A DNA stretch of 64,000 nt from Orbaceae bacterium lpD01 (GTDB taxonomy: Bacteria > Pseudomonadota > Gammaproteobacteria > Enterobacterales > Orbaceae): NCBI GenBank assembly GCA_036251705.1, contig CP133959.1, forward strand, positions 1,675,195-1,739,194, read 5' to 3'. Position numbers and translations under genes: made by a program. Position 1 is the stretch's first letter; every line of letters starts with the position of its first letter. This document shows, in pieces, positions 45,871 to 59,504 of this stretch. Below the pieces are notes generated by a model. It had not been told where the DNA came from and searched no databases. It saw only the letters and a list, made by a program, of their open reading frames with translations.

Positions 45871-47091
45871 CTAAGCTTGTTTTTGTTCTTCTGGCATAAT
45901 CACATCTTTATCTCTGAAAAACAGCCAAAAAGCCACGGTAACGATAGCGGCAACCACCGCCGGATAGATCCAGAACTCATGCCACTGCGGCGCGGCGGCG
46001 GGTAATGCTTTCTCGGTAACAACACGATTGTTGATATAACCAGAGACTGAAGCTGCCATAAACACACCAAAACCATTAGAGATAATAAAGCGTAATCCCT
46101 GCGCTTGGGCTTTGATTTCCGGCTTCGCTTTTTTATCTACGTAGATATCACCGGCAGTAAAGAAGAAATCCCAGCAGAGTCCCTGTAACATCAAAGCGCC
46201 CACCATATAGAGTAGATAGTGTTCGGAGACCGCAGCTTGTGACAACATCAGACTACGAATAATCCAGCTGATCGCACCAAATAAAATGACCTTTTTGAAA
46301 CCAAAACGGCGCAGTAAGAGTGATAACAACAACATAAAAATAATTTCAGTTGCCACTGCAATCTGCATCATTGAGGCTGGCTCAAGTCCGAGCACCGGTA
46401 AGTAAACCGGCACATAAGCGCTATAAGCCGTTTTGGTGATCATTAGAACAAACGTTGCGGCCATAAAGATGGAGAAGTACTTATCTTTAAACAGGGATAA
46501 CGCATCGAGAAAAAAGATATCACGCCAGGAGAGTTTTTTACCCTTCCCTGCGGGTAATGTGTTGGGTAAGGTAAAACAGTACAAACCATAAATAACCGAA
46601 GCTATCGCCGCTAATTTAAAAGAATCAACAGTTTGTGAGTAACCGGTATAAAAGAGTAAAAATCCAACACTCATAAAACCAATCGTGCCAAAAACCCGGA
46701 TGACAGGAAACCACTTAACCCCTTCGATATGCCGGAAACTCACACTGTTAGCCAGTGCGGTGGTCGGATAGAAAAGTAAACCAACCACAAAGATCATAGC
46801 CAAAAAGCCACTCACATCTTTTTCGAGTACGAAGTACGATAACGAATAAAGTGCAACGGAATTGATCAGATGCAGTATACCCATCACTTTTTGTGAGGCA
46901 ATAAATCGGTCAGCAATCATACCAATAATCAGTGGCGATATAATTGTTGCCACGCCTAATACCGAGTATGTGGAACCGACAATATCCTTGAGACTATATG
47001 CGGCCAGTACAGCGCCAATCACCATATTCCATGCCCCTTGCACAAAATATTGCATAAACATCATGATGAGTAAGCGGGGAATTTTAAACAT
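45871..47091 (-). CDS. MFS permease, NupG-like nucleoside:H+ symporter family
   Basis: A 406-residue, twelve-helix transporter. MMFMQYFVQGAWNMVIGAVLAAY at the start, LGVATIISPLIIGMIADRFIASQKVMG, and VRVFGTIGF-like FPVIRVFGTIGFMSVGFLL match the NupG/XapB/YegT family. These symporters carry nucleosides or related sugars with protons. The start follows AAAGGAT. It is the second gene of a two-gene operon, 14 bases after the phosphodiesterase-like gene. The substrate may be a sugar or nucleoside phosphate ester derivative handled by that partner. Confidence 0.82.
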   Translation of the reverse strand: MFKIPRLLIMMFMQYFVQGAWNMVIGAVLAAYSLKDIVGSTYSVLGVATIISPLIIGMIADRFIASQKVMGILHLINSVALYSLSYFVLEKDVSGFLAMIFVVGLLFYPTTALANSVSFRHIEGVKWFPVIRVFGTIGFMSVGFLLFYTGYSQTVDSFKLAAIASVIYGLYCFTLPNTLPAGKGKKLSWRDIFFLDALSLFKDKYFSIFMAATFVLMITKTAYSAYVPVYLPVLGLEPASMMQIAVATEIIFMLLLSLLLRRFGFKKVILFGAISWIIRSLMLSQAAVSEHYLLYMVGALMLQGLCWDFFFTAGDIYVDKKAKPEIKAQAQGLRFIISNGFGVFMAASVSGYINNRVVTEKALPAAAPQWHEFWIYPAVVAAIVTVAFWLFFRDKDVIMPEEQKQA

Positions 47092-47105
47092 GCAAAAATA
47101 TCCTT

Positions 47106-47927
47106 TTATAAATTTATGATTAAGCCATCATAGGCAACTTCAATATTATAAGGTGCAAATAGTGCAACTAACTCATCATGCATAAAGCCACTACTATGTG
47201 AATGATGGGAGGTAATTAAGCGGCTCTCTTTAGCTAAAATACCTGATTTTAGCATTCTCTGTTGTGTCGATAAGACAGTTTCAATACTCATATGATTATT
47301 GGTTTGATCATTTTGCTTGTAGCCATAAGAGCACTCTAAAATCACCAAATCGATACGATATTTCTCCAACCACTGCCAGGTTAGTTCTGGAAAATAACCT
47401 GAATCATGTCCATACAGCATGGTTTTGCCATTTTTTTCAATCAAATAGATATAACAAAACTCCCACTTCGCATGATTAGCCAGTAATGGGGTGACTTTAG
47501 CACCGTTCACCGTATCAAAAGGAATAAAAGGTATTGCTAAATGGAAATCAAAACGTTCCCGACTATAGTTAGGTAAAACCGCTAAGCAGCCATTAATCGC
47601 AATATCACTGCCATAGATATGTAAGGGATGACTAATATTAAAACCATACCCTTCCATTCGACTAAAAAGATCACCGACATTAAAATGGTCTGGATGCGTA
47701 TGGGTAAACAGTAGATCTTGAAGCTGAGTAATATCGATATTTTCCCGCATCACTTGATAACTAAATTCAGGCGCAAAATCAATTTGCATCACATCATCAA
47801 TCAATAGTGCGGAACGAGTTCGGATATTTTTGCCTTTAACTTGACGGGTTTTTTCGCAAATATCGCATTTACAAAAAGGGTTAGGGATTCCTTCTGAGGC
47901 GCCGGTACCAAGAAATTGTAGCTTCAC
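47106..47927 (-). CDS. Metallo-beta-lactamase-fold phosphodiesterase, PhnP-like
   Basis: A 273-residue hydrolase. The GTG start at 47927 follows AGGAG at seven bases. MKLQFLGTGASEGIPNPFCKCDICEKTR carries the CxCxxC structural zinc cysteines seen in PhnP, and FTHTHPDHFNVGDLF is the catalytic HxHxDH motif; later His residues in GHDSGY and ITSHHSHSSG complete the metal site. PhnP cleaves cyclic ribose phosphates from phosphonate breakdown, but no phn genes are here. Paired with a NupG-like permease under a LacI-type operator, it more likely processes a carbohydrate or nucleoside cyclic phosphate. The substrate is inferred. Confidence 0.8.
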   Translation of the reverse strand: MKLQFLGTGASEGIPNPFCKCDICEKTRQVKGKNIRTRSALLIDDVMQIDFAPEFSYQVMRENIDITQLQDLLFTHTHPDHFNVGDLFSRMEGYGFNISHPLHIYGSDIAINGCLAVLPNYSRERFDFHLAIPFIPFDTVNGAKVTPLLANHAKWEFCYIYLIEKNGKTMLYGHDSGYFPELTWQWLEKYRIDLVILECSYGYKQNDQTNNHMSIETVLSTQQRMLKSGILAKESRLITSHHSHSSGFMHDELVALFAPYNIEVAYDGLIINL

Positions 47928-47977
47928 ACTTGTCTCCTGTTTTTATTTTTAGAAAAAATCAATACCGCTGAACGATA

Positions 47978-47997
47978 AAATTGGAACGTTTCAATTT
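47978..47997 (-). promoter_or_regulatory. LacI-family operator of the PhnP-like/permease operon
   Basis: AAATTGGAACGTTTCAATTT is palindromic at 18 of 20 positions, with the CG-centred core TGAAACGTTTCA typical of LacI-family operators (one symmetric mismatch). It starts two bases after the predicted -10 box, so it covers the transcription start, the usual place for repression. The candidate regulator is the LacI-SBP fusion 2.2 kb away. Confidence 0.75.
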
Positions 47998-47999
47998 AG

Positions 48000-48029
48000 A
48001 TCATAAAAACAACAGACACTAAAAAGCAA
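48000..48029 (-). promoter_or_regulatory. Predicted promoter of the PhnP-like/permease operon
   Basis: On the minus strand TTGCTT (48024-48029) and TATGAT (48000-48005) are 18 bases apart, giving a transcript that starts within the LacI-type operator about 60 bases before the GTG start. Confidence 0.5.
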
Positions 48030-48251
48030 ATTATTTTTTCAATTTTATGAAAATAATTATTCACAAATAGACATTGCATCATCAGAAATAAGCCTTAAAT
48101 GAGGAATACAAAGTAAAACAATTGCGACTTTTTTGACCTGCTGATTTTACAGCACATTTACCAAATCCTGAATTTTATCTACTTAAGCTGTTGTTATAAT
48201 GAAATTATTCATAATGCTTATCTTTTTAACTTAACCAGCAGGGAGCCGAAC

Positions 48252-48593
48252 ATGAGCGGTAAATTCGAACTATTTAAAAGCCCAAAAAACAATCAATTTT
48301 ATTTTCATTTACAAGCCAGTAATGGTGAAATTATTTTACAAAGTGAAGGGTATACCACCAAATCAAACTGTTTAAATGGTATTAGAGCGGTGAAAAAAAA
48401 TGCCTCTTTAGAACGCGCTTATGTAGTGCAGCCAAAACACTTTAATCTTAAATCAGTCGATAACGGTAAGATTATTGCTTCCAGTGAAAAATACAGTACT
48501 AATAGTGCCCGAGATGCCGGTATTGCCTCAGTTAAAGCCCATGCCATCACATCAGATATAGTTGATTTAACTAAATTAAAAAATAAAAATTAA
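48252..48593 (+). CDS. yegP: YegP family (DUF1508) protein
   Basis: A 113-residue protein made of two tandem DUF1508 repeats: FELFKSPKNNQFYFHLQASNGEIILQSEGY with a following KSNCLNGIRAVKKNA, and the second copy FNLKSVDNGKIIASSEKYSTNSARDAGIASVKAHA. The small beta-alpha family is common in proteobacteria, with no known biochemical role. AGCAGGGAGCCGAAC before the ATG supplies the ribosome-binding site. Monocistronic; a hairpin lies downstream. Confidence 0.88.
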   Translation: MSGKFELFKSPKNNQFYFHLQASNGEIILQSEGYTTKSNCLNGIRAVKKNASLERAYVVQPKHFNLKSVDNGKIIASSEKYSTNSARDAGIASVKAHAITSDIVDLTKLKNKN

Positions 48594-48665
48594 GCAAAAT
48601 CGCCCTCTTCACTTAGTGGTATAAATCGCATTCTGACCGGACTACTTAGTACAACATCGACATCA

Positions 48666-48683
48666 GCGGATCGCTTGATCCGC
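48666..48683. terminator. GC-rich hairpin between yegP and the his operon
   Basis: GCGGATC (48666-48672) pairs perfectly with GATCCGC (48677-48683) around GCTT. The bases that follow (CGCGATATTGTTTATTTG) are only partly U-rich. It likely ends yegP transcription. Confidence 0.5.
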
Positions 48684-48736
48684 CGCGATATTGTTTATTT
48701 GATGGTTAAAAAATATAACATAATTAAAATCAGTAC

Positions 48737-48765
48737 TTGCATTGATGAAAATATTGCGTTAATTT
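48737..48765 (+). promoter_or_regulatory. Predicted his operon promoter
   Basis: TTGCAT (48737-48742) and TAATTT (48760-48765) are separated by 17 bases, 26 bases ahead of the hisL start codon. It is the best sigma-70-like pair in the interval, though both boxes are imperfect. Confidence 0.45.
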
Positions 48766-48791
48766 AAAGCTATCAATACATGAGATTTCAA

Positions 48792-48836
48792 ATGACAAAT
48801 TGCGTTCGTTTTCATCATCACCATTTCCCTGAATAG
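48792..48836 (+). CDS. hisL: His operon leader peptide
   Basis: Fourteen codons encode MTNCVRFHHHHFPE with four adjacent His codons (CAT CAT CAC CAT). Ribosome stalling here when charged tRNA-His is scarce would favour the antiterminator. E. coli HisL has seven His codons, so this is a shorter regulatory run. The stop codon overlaps the first arm of the attenuator. Confidence 0.92.
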   Translation: MTNCVRFHHHHFPE

Positions 48837-48928
48837 TCTTCGGGCGTTTGGTGCTGGAAGACAGAAAGGTCTTCCGGTGAACGCATGATAAGAGAGCCCT
48901 CGGAAGATCGACTTCCGAGGGTTTTTTT
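48835..48928 (+). terminator. His operon attenuator
   Basis: Terminator: CCCTCGGAAG (48897-48906) with CTTCCGAGGG (48912-48921), then T7. Alternative pairings are visible: GTCTTC (48836-48841) with GAAGAC (48857-48862); GGAAGAC (48856-48862) with GTCTTCC (48869-48875); GTCTTCCG (48869-48876) with CGGAAGAT (48901-48908). The last one would break the terminator. This gives the classic mutually exclusive stems of his attenuation. Confidence 0.9.
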
Positions 48929-48986
48929 ATGCCTCAATGATGATAACTGGTTCTCTAATAACTTAACTGACAAAAGGAGAATCACC

Positions 48987-49886
48987 ATGCTCGACCAATC
49001 GCGTTTACGCATAGCTATGCAAAAATCAGGTCGCTTAAGCGATGAGTCTAAAAAATTGCTCACACAATGCGGGATTAAAATTAATTTGCAAGAACAGCGC
49101 CTGATTGCTTTTGCTGAAAATATGCCGATTGATATCTTACGCGTGCGTGATGATGATATTCCAGGGCTGGTGATTGATGGTATTGTTGATATCGGCATTA
49201 TCGGTGAAAATGTGCTGGAAGAAGAGGTGCTCGATCGTCAGGCCGAAGGTCAAAATCCACAATATAAAACACTACGTCGACTCGATTTTGGTGGTTGTCG
49301 TTTATCCATTGCAGCACCACGTGATTTCAATTATAACGGTATAACTTGTCTTGATGGCAAACGTATCGCAACTACCTACCCTCATTTACTCAAACGCTAT
49401 CTTGCCCAATATAATGTCGCATTTAATACCTGCTTACTCAACGGTTCGGTTGAAGTCGCGCCAAGAGCGGGACTGGCGGATGTGATCTGTGATTTAGTCT
49501 CTAGCGGTGCGACCTTAGAAGCAAATGGTTTAAAAGAGATTCAAATTATTTATGAATCAAAAGCCTGTATGATTCAGCGTGAAGGCGTGATGCCAACCGC
49601 CAAACAAGCATTAATTGATAAGTTAATGACACGAATTTCTGGCGTTATTCAGGCAAGAGAATCCAAATATATTATGCTACACGCACCAAGTGATAAATTA
49701 AGCGAGATTGTCGCTCTGATGCCTGGCGCTGAAAAACCAACTATTCTCCCTTTAGCCGGTGATAATAACCGCGTTGCGATGCATATGGTCAGTAGTGAAA
49801 CCTTGTTCTGGGAAACCATGGAAAAGCTCAAATTATTAGGCGCAAGTTCTATTCTTGTATTACCGATTGAAAAGATGATGGAATAA
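48987..49886 (+). CDS. hisG: ATP phosphoribosyltransferase, long form
   Basis: A 299-residue HisG starting at the ATG at 48987 behind AAAAGGAGAATCACC; the frame is open upstream through the attenuator but not translated. It catalyses the first, feedback-inhibited step of histidine synthesis from ATP and [25 protein letters not shown], the PRPP-binding-region [21 protein letters not shown] and a C-terminal regulatory ACT-like domain place it in the hexameric long form that works without HisZ. First structural gene of the operon. Confidence 0.95.
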   Translation: MLDQSRLRIAMQKSGRLSDESKKLLTQCGIKINLQEQRLIAFAENMPIDILRVRDDDIPGLVIDGIVDIGIIGENVLEEEVLDRQAEGQNPQYKTLRRLDFGGCRLSIAAPRDFNYNGITCLDGKRIATTYPHLLKRYLAQYNVAFNTCLLNGSVEVAPRAGLADVICDLVSSGATLEANGLKEIQIIYESKACMIQREGVMPTAKQALIDKLMTRISGVIQARESKYIMLHAPSDKLSEIVALMPGAEKPTILPLAGDNNRVAMHMVSSETLFWETMEKLKLLGASSILVLPIEKMME

Positions 49887-49891
49887 CCGCG

Positions 49892-52271
<2,380 letters not shown>

Positions 52272-52282
52272 AGGAAAATTAT

Positions 52283-53349
52283 ATGCTGCAAAAGTATTTA
52301 TTTATTGATCGTGATGGTACTTTAATCACCGAACCCCCGATTGATTTTCAAGTCGACCGATTTGATAAACTGCAGTTTGAAGCAAATGTCATTCCAGCGT
52401 TACTCCAATTACAGTCGGCCGGTTTTAAATTCGTCATGATCACCAATCAAGATGGATTGGGGACCGACAGTTTTCCACAAGCCGCATTTGACGGGCCGCA
52501 TCAGTTGATGATGCAAATATTCACCTCCCAAGGTATTCACTTTGAAGAAGTACTCATTTGCCCGCACTTTCCAGCCGATCATTGCCGCTGCCGAAAACCC
52601 AATATCCAATTAGTGCTACCCTATTTAGTCAGTGGTCAGCTGGATAAAGAGAATAGTTATGTCATTGGCGATAGAGCGACGGATTTGCAGTTGGCTGACA
52701 ATATGGCGATCAAAGGATTATTGTATAACTCAAAACAGTTAGACTGGCCGGAGATCGCTAAGCGTTTAACCACCGCTGACAGACATGCTCGCGTCAAAAG
52801 AGCCACCAAAGAGACCTCGATTGACGTTGAAATCTGGCTTGACCGTGAAGGTGGCAGCCAGATTCATACCGGCATCGGTTTTTTTGATCATATGTTAGAC
52901 CAAATTGCCACACATGGTGGTTTTAAAATGAATATTCAGGTAGAAGGTGATTTACATATTGATGATCACCATACCATTGAAGATACCGGACTGGCACTTG
53001 GCCAAGCACTTAAAGCGGCATTAGGGGACAAACGCGGCATCGAGCGTTTTGGGTTTGTTTTGCCGATGGATGAGTGTTTAGCACAGTGCACTTTAGATAT
53101 CTCCGGACGCCCTTATCTCGTTTATAGCGCTAGCTTTAGTCATCAAAAAGTGGGCGATATGAGTACAGAAATGGTTGAACATTTTTTCCAATCGCTCGCC
53201 TATGCCATGGCTTGTACCCTACATATTCAAACAACAGGGAATAACGACCATCATCGAGTAGAGAGCCTGTTTAAAGCGTTTGGTCGTACTTTACGCCAAG
53301 CAATTCGGGTTGAAGGCAACAATCTACCGAGCTCAAAAGGAGTCCTGTG

Positions 53350-53350
<1 letters not shown>
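52283..53350 (+). CDS. hisB: Bifunctional histidinol-phosphatase / imidazoleglycerol-phosphate dehydratase
   Basis: A 355-residue two-domain enzyme, as in enterobacteria. Residues 1-165 are a HAD phosphatase with [11 protein letters not shown], a zinc loop [14 protein letters not shown] and [10 protein letters not shown]. Residues about 168-355 are the dehydratase with [16 protein letters not shown] and [13 protein letters not shown] manganese-ligand motifs. It catalyses steps seven and nine. The TGA stop overlaps the likely hisH start (TGATG). Confidence 0.95.
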
Positions 53351-55473
<2,123 letters not shown>

Positions 55474-55480
<7 letters not shown>

Positions 55481-56082
55481 CACTGGACAATCAACCGCTC
55501 GACTGGGAAAAAGTCGATAATTTAATGCCTGCCATCATCCAGCATGCCATCTCCGGTGAAGTGTTAATGCTCGGTTACATGAGTCCACGGGCCTTAGCGC
55601 AAACGAAAGAGAGCGGTAAAGTCACTTTTTACTCTCGTACTAAGCAGCGTTTATGGACTAAAGGTGAAAGCTCCGGTCATTTTTTAAATGTAGTCAGTAT
55701 TAGCGCGGATTGCGATATGGACACTTTACTGATTTTAGTTGATCCGGTTGGACCTACTTGTCATACCGGTGCGACCAGCTGTTTTTCACCGGCAGCGAGT
55801 CAGTGGGGATTTTTATATCAACTAGAACAGTTGATTGCCTCAAGAAAAAGCGCCTCACCAGACAGCTCGTATACCGCAAAACTTTATGCCTCAGGCACCA
55901 AACGGATAGCGCAAAAAGTGGGGGAAGAAGGAGTTGAAACTGCGCTGGCAGCCACAGTTCATGATAAAGTCGAATTAACTAATGAAGCAGCTGATTTGAT
56001 GTATCATCTGATGGTGCTATTACAAGATCAAGAACTTTGCTTAAACGATGTAATTGATGTTTTAAAAAATAGACATAAATAA
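55474..56082 (+). CDS. hisI: Bifunctional phosphoribosyl-AMP cyclohydrolase / phosphoribosyl-ATP pyrophosphohydrolase
   Basis: A 202-residue HisIE fusion catalysing steps two and three. The N-terminal cyclohydrolase has [33 protein letters not shown] and metal-binding [11 protein letters not shown] with GPTCHTG. The C-terminal helical pyrophosphohydrolase (about 115-202) has [13 protein letters not shown] and [13 protein letters not shown]. Last gene of the complete hisGDCBHAFI operon. No plus-strand terminator with a good U-run is seen directly after it. Confidence 0.95.
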
Positions 56083-56263
56083 TCGCTATCATTATTGTTT
56101 AATTATTCGCCGATAGCGTATTCACTTCTCACGATAAGCGATTATGATTGATATTGTGGCCAGCGCAATATCACTCTATTTATAGGGAGAACTGTCATTC
56201 GCTGAATTGATATCGAGGCATCTTCACTTTTGACAACAACAAGTATCGTGCGTGAAATAAAAT

Positions 56264-56290
56264 AAAAAAACCCAAATATCGCTATTTGGG
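56264..56290 (-). terminator. Minus-strand terminator in the hisI-moeA gap
   Basis: CCCAAATA (56271-56278) pairs perfectly with TATTTGGG (56283-56290) around TCGC. Read on the minus strand, the hairpin is followed by a U7 tract, but no minus-strand gene lies upstream within 1.6 kb. It could end an unannotated small RNA, or stop transcription entering hisI. The rest of the 578-bp gap 56083-56660 shows no clear gene; a 22-codon hydrophobic plus-strand frame starts at 56329. Confidence 0.6.
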
Positions 56291-56660
56291 TCCAGATTAA
56301 ATGCTTTCATTCAAACCAAAGAGCAATCATGAAAACAGTTTTCGTTTTAGTTATTATTTTTAAGTTAAATAAAGTAATATTTCCAAATCAGTATTAAAAT
56401 AATTATTATGAATGAGTGGCAAAACAAACAATTAGTAAATGTCAATCACCTAATTTGTAAATATTATGGTAACAGATTAAAAATAGAAAGCAATTATTTT
56501 TAATGTCTTTTTTGCAAAAAAATGCAAATATTTATATATTCTTACCGAGAGCGATTAAAAAAAGACCAATATCAAGGCATTACTCGGAAAGAAACGTATA
56601 TTCTTTTACTGATAATATTGGTTATAATGAAACTATATTTGATCGTATGAAGGGTAACTT

Positions 56661-57887
56661 ATGTCAGCAAAATTTTTAACATTTGAACAAGCTAAAAATC
56701 AAATTCTTAACGAATTACCGCCATTATCGGCAATGGAAACAGTCAACCTTACCCGCGCCATGCATCGCATTGCGGCTAAACCGATTGTTTCCCCGCTCAA
56801 TGTGCCGGGATTTAATAATTCCGCGATGGATGGCTATGCTGTCAGACTAAGCGACCTGACAAAGTCGACCCAATTACCAGTTGCCGATAAGATCTTAGCA
56901 GGTGCAACAGTCCTCCCCTACTGGCCAGAAAACAGCTGCTTAAGAATCATGACGGGTGCACCAGTGCCGCCTGATGCGGATGCGGTTGTCATGCAGGAAG
57001 ATATCCAAATTTTAGCTGATCACATTCAGTTTACTCAGCCCATCAAACAGAGACAAAATATTCGCTATATTGGCGAAGATATCACACAAAATGAGATGAT
57101 TGTTCAGTCAGGACAAAAACTGACTATTCCAATTTTATCAACCCTTGCCACACTAGGTATTTCAGAAGTTGACGTTTATCGCCCCATAAAGGTTGCCCTA
57201 TTTTCAACCGGCGATGAGCTATGCTCAATTGGCACACCATTAAGTGCAGGCAAAATTTATGACAGTAATCGGTTTACCTTAACATTGATGTTGCAACAAC
57301 TCGGCTGTGAAATTATCGATTTAGGGATTATTCCTGATTGCCCGGAAAAAATTGAACAAGCCTTAAAACAGGCCGCCGATCAGGCCGATGTGATTATTAC
57401 CAGTGGCGGAGTCTCTGTGGGGGATGCTGATTATACTAAGCAGGTCTTATCACAAATTGGCCATATCGATTTTTGGAAAATCGCCATGAAACCAGGAAAG
57501 CCCTTTGCTTTTGGTCATTTAAATAAGGCTATTTTTTGTGGCTTACCAGGAAATCCGGTATCAACCGTCGTGACATTTTACCAACTGGTTCAACCGTTAA
57601 TCCTTAAACTATCCGGACAAACATCGGCTATCTCAAATCTGCTACCTTTCAAAGTGAAAGCACTGACGAATCTAAAGAAAAAATCAGGTCGCTTAGATTT
57701 TCAACGTGGCGAATTAATCATTGATGCTCAGGGTGAATTAGGCGTTATCTCTTCAGGTCAACAAGGATCTCATATTACCCAGTCATTAAGCAAAGCAAAC
57801 TGCTTTATTATCTTAGAGCAGATGCGCGAAGATGTTATGGCGGGTGAATATGTGACCGTCGAGCTGTTTAATTCATTGATGAGTTAA
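56661..57887 (+). CDS. moeA: Molybdopterin molybdenumtransferase
   Basis: A 408-residue MoeA. The N-terminal PGFNNSAMDGYAVR, RIMTGAPVPPDADAVVMQED, IFSTGDEL-like ALFSTGDEL, ITSGGVSVGDADYTK and FCGLPGNPVSTVVTF are all diagnostic. It inserts molybdate into adenylylated molybdopterin, needed here for BisC. The usual moeB partner is not next to it. The start follows AAGGGTAACTT. Confidence 0.93.
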   Translation: MSAKFLTFEQAKNQILNELPPLSAMETVNLTRAMHRIAAKPIVSPLNVPGFNNSAMDGYAVRLSDLTKSTQLPVADKILAGATVLPYWPENSCLRIMTGAPVPPDADAVVMQEDIQILADHIQFTQPIKQRQNIRYIGEDITQNEMIVQSGQKLTIPILSTLATLGISEVDVYRPIKVALFSTGDELCSIGTPLSAGKIYDSNRFTLTLMLQQLGCEIIDLGIIPDCPEKIEQALKQAADQADVIITSGGVSVGDADYTKQVLSQIGHIDFWKIAMKPGKPFAFGHLNKAIFCGLPGNPVSTVVTFYQLVQPLILKLSGQTSAISNLLPFKVKALTNLKKKSGRLDFQRGELIIDAQGELGVISSGQQGSHITQSLSKANCFIILEQMREDVMAGEYVTVELFNSLMS

Positions 57888-57950
57888 CAATATCAGGCTA
57901 ATGCGTCATAACTCTAGATGTATTAGCCACTCAATCGAGTTATCTGACTA

Positions 57951-58388
57951 TTACTCAAACAGTGATAAATATTGGCCGTAACCTTTTTCGGCCATTTTAT
58001 TTTTGGCAATGAAAGCCAGCGACGCTGAGTTTATACAGTATCTTAATCCACCTGACTTAGCGGGACCATCATTAAATACATGACCCAAGTGAGAGTCAGC
58101 CTCTTTTGAGCGGACTTCGGTTCGAATCATCCCATGGCTCATATCGCTCTTTTCGATAATTTGTTGTTCATTCACAGGCTTAGTAAAACTGGGCCAACCA
58201 CAGCCTGACTCAAATTTATCTCGCGAACTAAATAGCACTTCGCCAGAAACAATATCGACATAAATACCTTCTACTTGATGGTGATTAAATGGGTTATCAA
58301 ACGGTGGCTCAGTCGCATTTTGCTGGGTGACTTGATATTGTAATTGACTCAGCTCATTTAAACGTTGGTTCTTTCTATCTTTATTCAT
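57951..58388 (-). CDS. msrB: Methionine-R-sulfoxide reductase
   Basis: A 145-residue MsrB from the ATG at 58388, overlapping the msrA stop by eight bases; the frame extends further upstream inside msrA but without family support. The resolving Cys is in SGCGWPSF and the catalytic Cys in [12 protein letters not shown]. The zinc-binding first CxxC is replaced (YVDIVSGE), so it is the zinc-free form, like the MsrB domain of PilB-type fusions. It repairs the R epimer of methionine sulfoxide using thioredoxin. Confidence 0.92.
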   Translation of the reverse strand: MNKDRKNQRLNELSQLQYQVTQQNATEPPFDNPFNHHQVEGIYVDIVSGEVLFSSRDKFESGCGWPSFTKPVNEQQIIEKSDMSHGMIRTEVRSKEADSHLGHVFNDGPAKSGGLRYCINSASLAFIAKNKMAEKGYGQYLSLFE

Positions 58389-58923
58389 CGCTATTTTCCT
58401 TGGCATGACGTTTAACAAATGTTTCTCTACCTGATAAACGAAAATATTGGTTATATCTGTCAGGTTGTTTCTGATAAAAATCTTGATGATAAGACTCAGC
58501 AGGATAAAATGTCGAGGCCGGTTCAATTGAAACGGCAATCGGTTTAATATAGGATTTTTTTTCTATCAGCTGCTGCTTTGATGCCTCGGCCTGACGGCGC
58601 TGGATTTCTGAATGATAGAATATCGCCGGCCGATAAGAGTCACCGCGATCAGCAAATTGCCCCTCGGCATCAGTGGGATCAATCTGATGCCAAAAGATAT
58701 CTAATAACGTGTCATAACTTATTTTGGTTGGATCAAAGGTAATCTCAACCGCTTCTGTATGACCGGTATCCCCCTGACAAACTTGCTTATAGGTGGGATT
58801 GACAGTATGCCCCCCCGTGTATCCTGACAAAACTTGCTTAACACCATCATAACGATCAAAAGGTTTAACCATACACCAAAAACATCCACCGGCAAAGGTT
58901 GCCTTCTCATCAGTTGATTTCAT
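58381..58923 (-). CDS. msrA: Methionine-S-sulfoxide reductase
   Basis: A 180-residue Msr[12 protein letters not shown] near residues 12-22 carries the catalytic Cys; [28 protein letters not shown] and the later YHQDFYQ segment are standard. It repairs the S epimer of protein methionine sulfoxide. Translationally coupled to msrB; in some bacteria the two are fused, and this operon keeps them separate but overlapping. AGGAGTCGAC before the ATG is a strong ribosome-binding site. Confidence 0.93.
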   Translation of the reverse strand: MKSTDEKATFAGGCFWCMVKPFDRYDGVKQVLSGYTGGHTVNPTYKQVCQGDTGHTEAVEITFDPTKISYDTLLDIFWHQIDPTDAEGQFADRGDSYRPAIFYHSEIQRRQAEASKQQLIEKKSYIKPIAVSIEPASTFYPAESYHQDFYQKQPDRYNQYFRLSGRETFVKRHAKENSDE

Positions 58924-59401
58924 GTCGACTCCTTTCTATTTTATCAATTAGCTAGACTGTTATATCAATATTATTCTCAATTATAAGCGCTATAATTATT
59001 TAAAATAGGTAAAATTAACCGATTGTTTTGTAAAAAAAGTGTCACTGATAAAAAATGTTAAAAATCAAAAATATATTTTTATCAATATCTCTTAACCTGA
59101 TTTTTGGCTGGTTCACGCGTAAAAGCCATCATAAGACATTAAATATCAATATTTTACGCATTAATATATCGTTAAGAAGGCGATTTATCTGAATAAAAAA
59201 CTAACAAATCATTACTATAGTAAAGACTCATTCAATTAAATTTACAAACACAGGATTTTTCTCACAAGAAATTAAATATAATCAATCAGATATTTTCACT
59301 AATAGAAAAATTAAAGACCATGATAAAGCCACTCGATTTGTACACCAACGTTGGTATTAGATTTGATTGATAATGGACTATTTGGTATTAAACAAAAAAG
59401 A
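58924..59401. other. Gene-free AT-rich interval
   Basis: Nothing recognisable lies between msrA and the terminator of the Ner-like gene. It is very AT-rich, with no reading frame of interest on either strand. Confidence 0.4.
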
Positions 59402-59435
59402 ATGCGATGAACATTTATCAATGTAAACATCGCAT
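59402..59435 (-). terminator. Hairpin terminator of the Ner-like gene
   Basis: ATGCGATG (59402-59409) pairs with CATCGCAT (59428-59435), with inner arms ACATT and AATGT. On the minus strand it is followed by TCTTTTTTG. It lies about 70 bases after the Ner-like stop. Confidence 0.7.
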
Positions 59436-59504
59436 AAAATAAATACTATTTAATGAAAACGAATAAATTCTTATTGAGAAGGGAAATAAATAATAATGAT
59501 TTAA

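Noticed and set aside
48666-48683. Hairpin as part of the his leader
   Set aside because: It lies upstream of the likely his promoter, so it belongs to the end of the yegP transcript.
56329-56397. 22-codon frame (MKTVFVLVIIFKLNK...) as a branched-chain amino-acid leader peptide
   Set aside because: It is rich in Val and Ile, but no attenuator or biosynthetic operon follows; moeA is downstream. Kept only as context for the minus-strand terminator.
57951-58388. Zinc-site loss in MsrB as a novel defect
   Set aside because: The zinc-free MsrB form with this same replacement is a known variant and keeps both catalytic and resolving cysteines.
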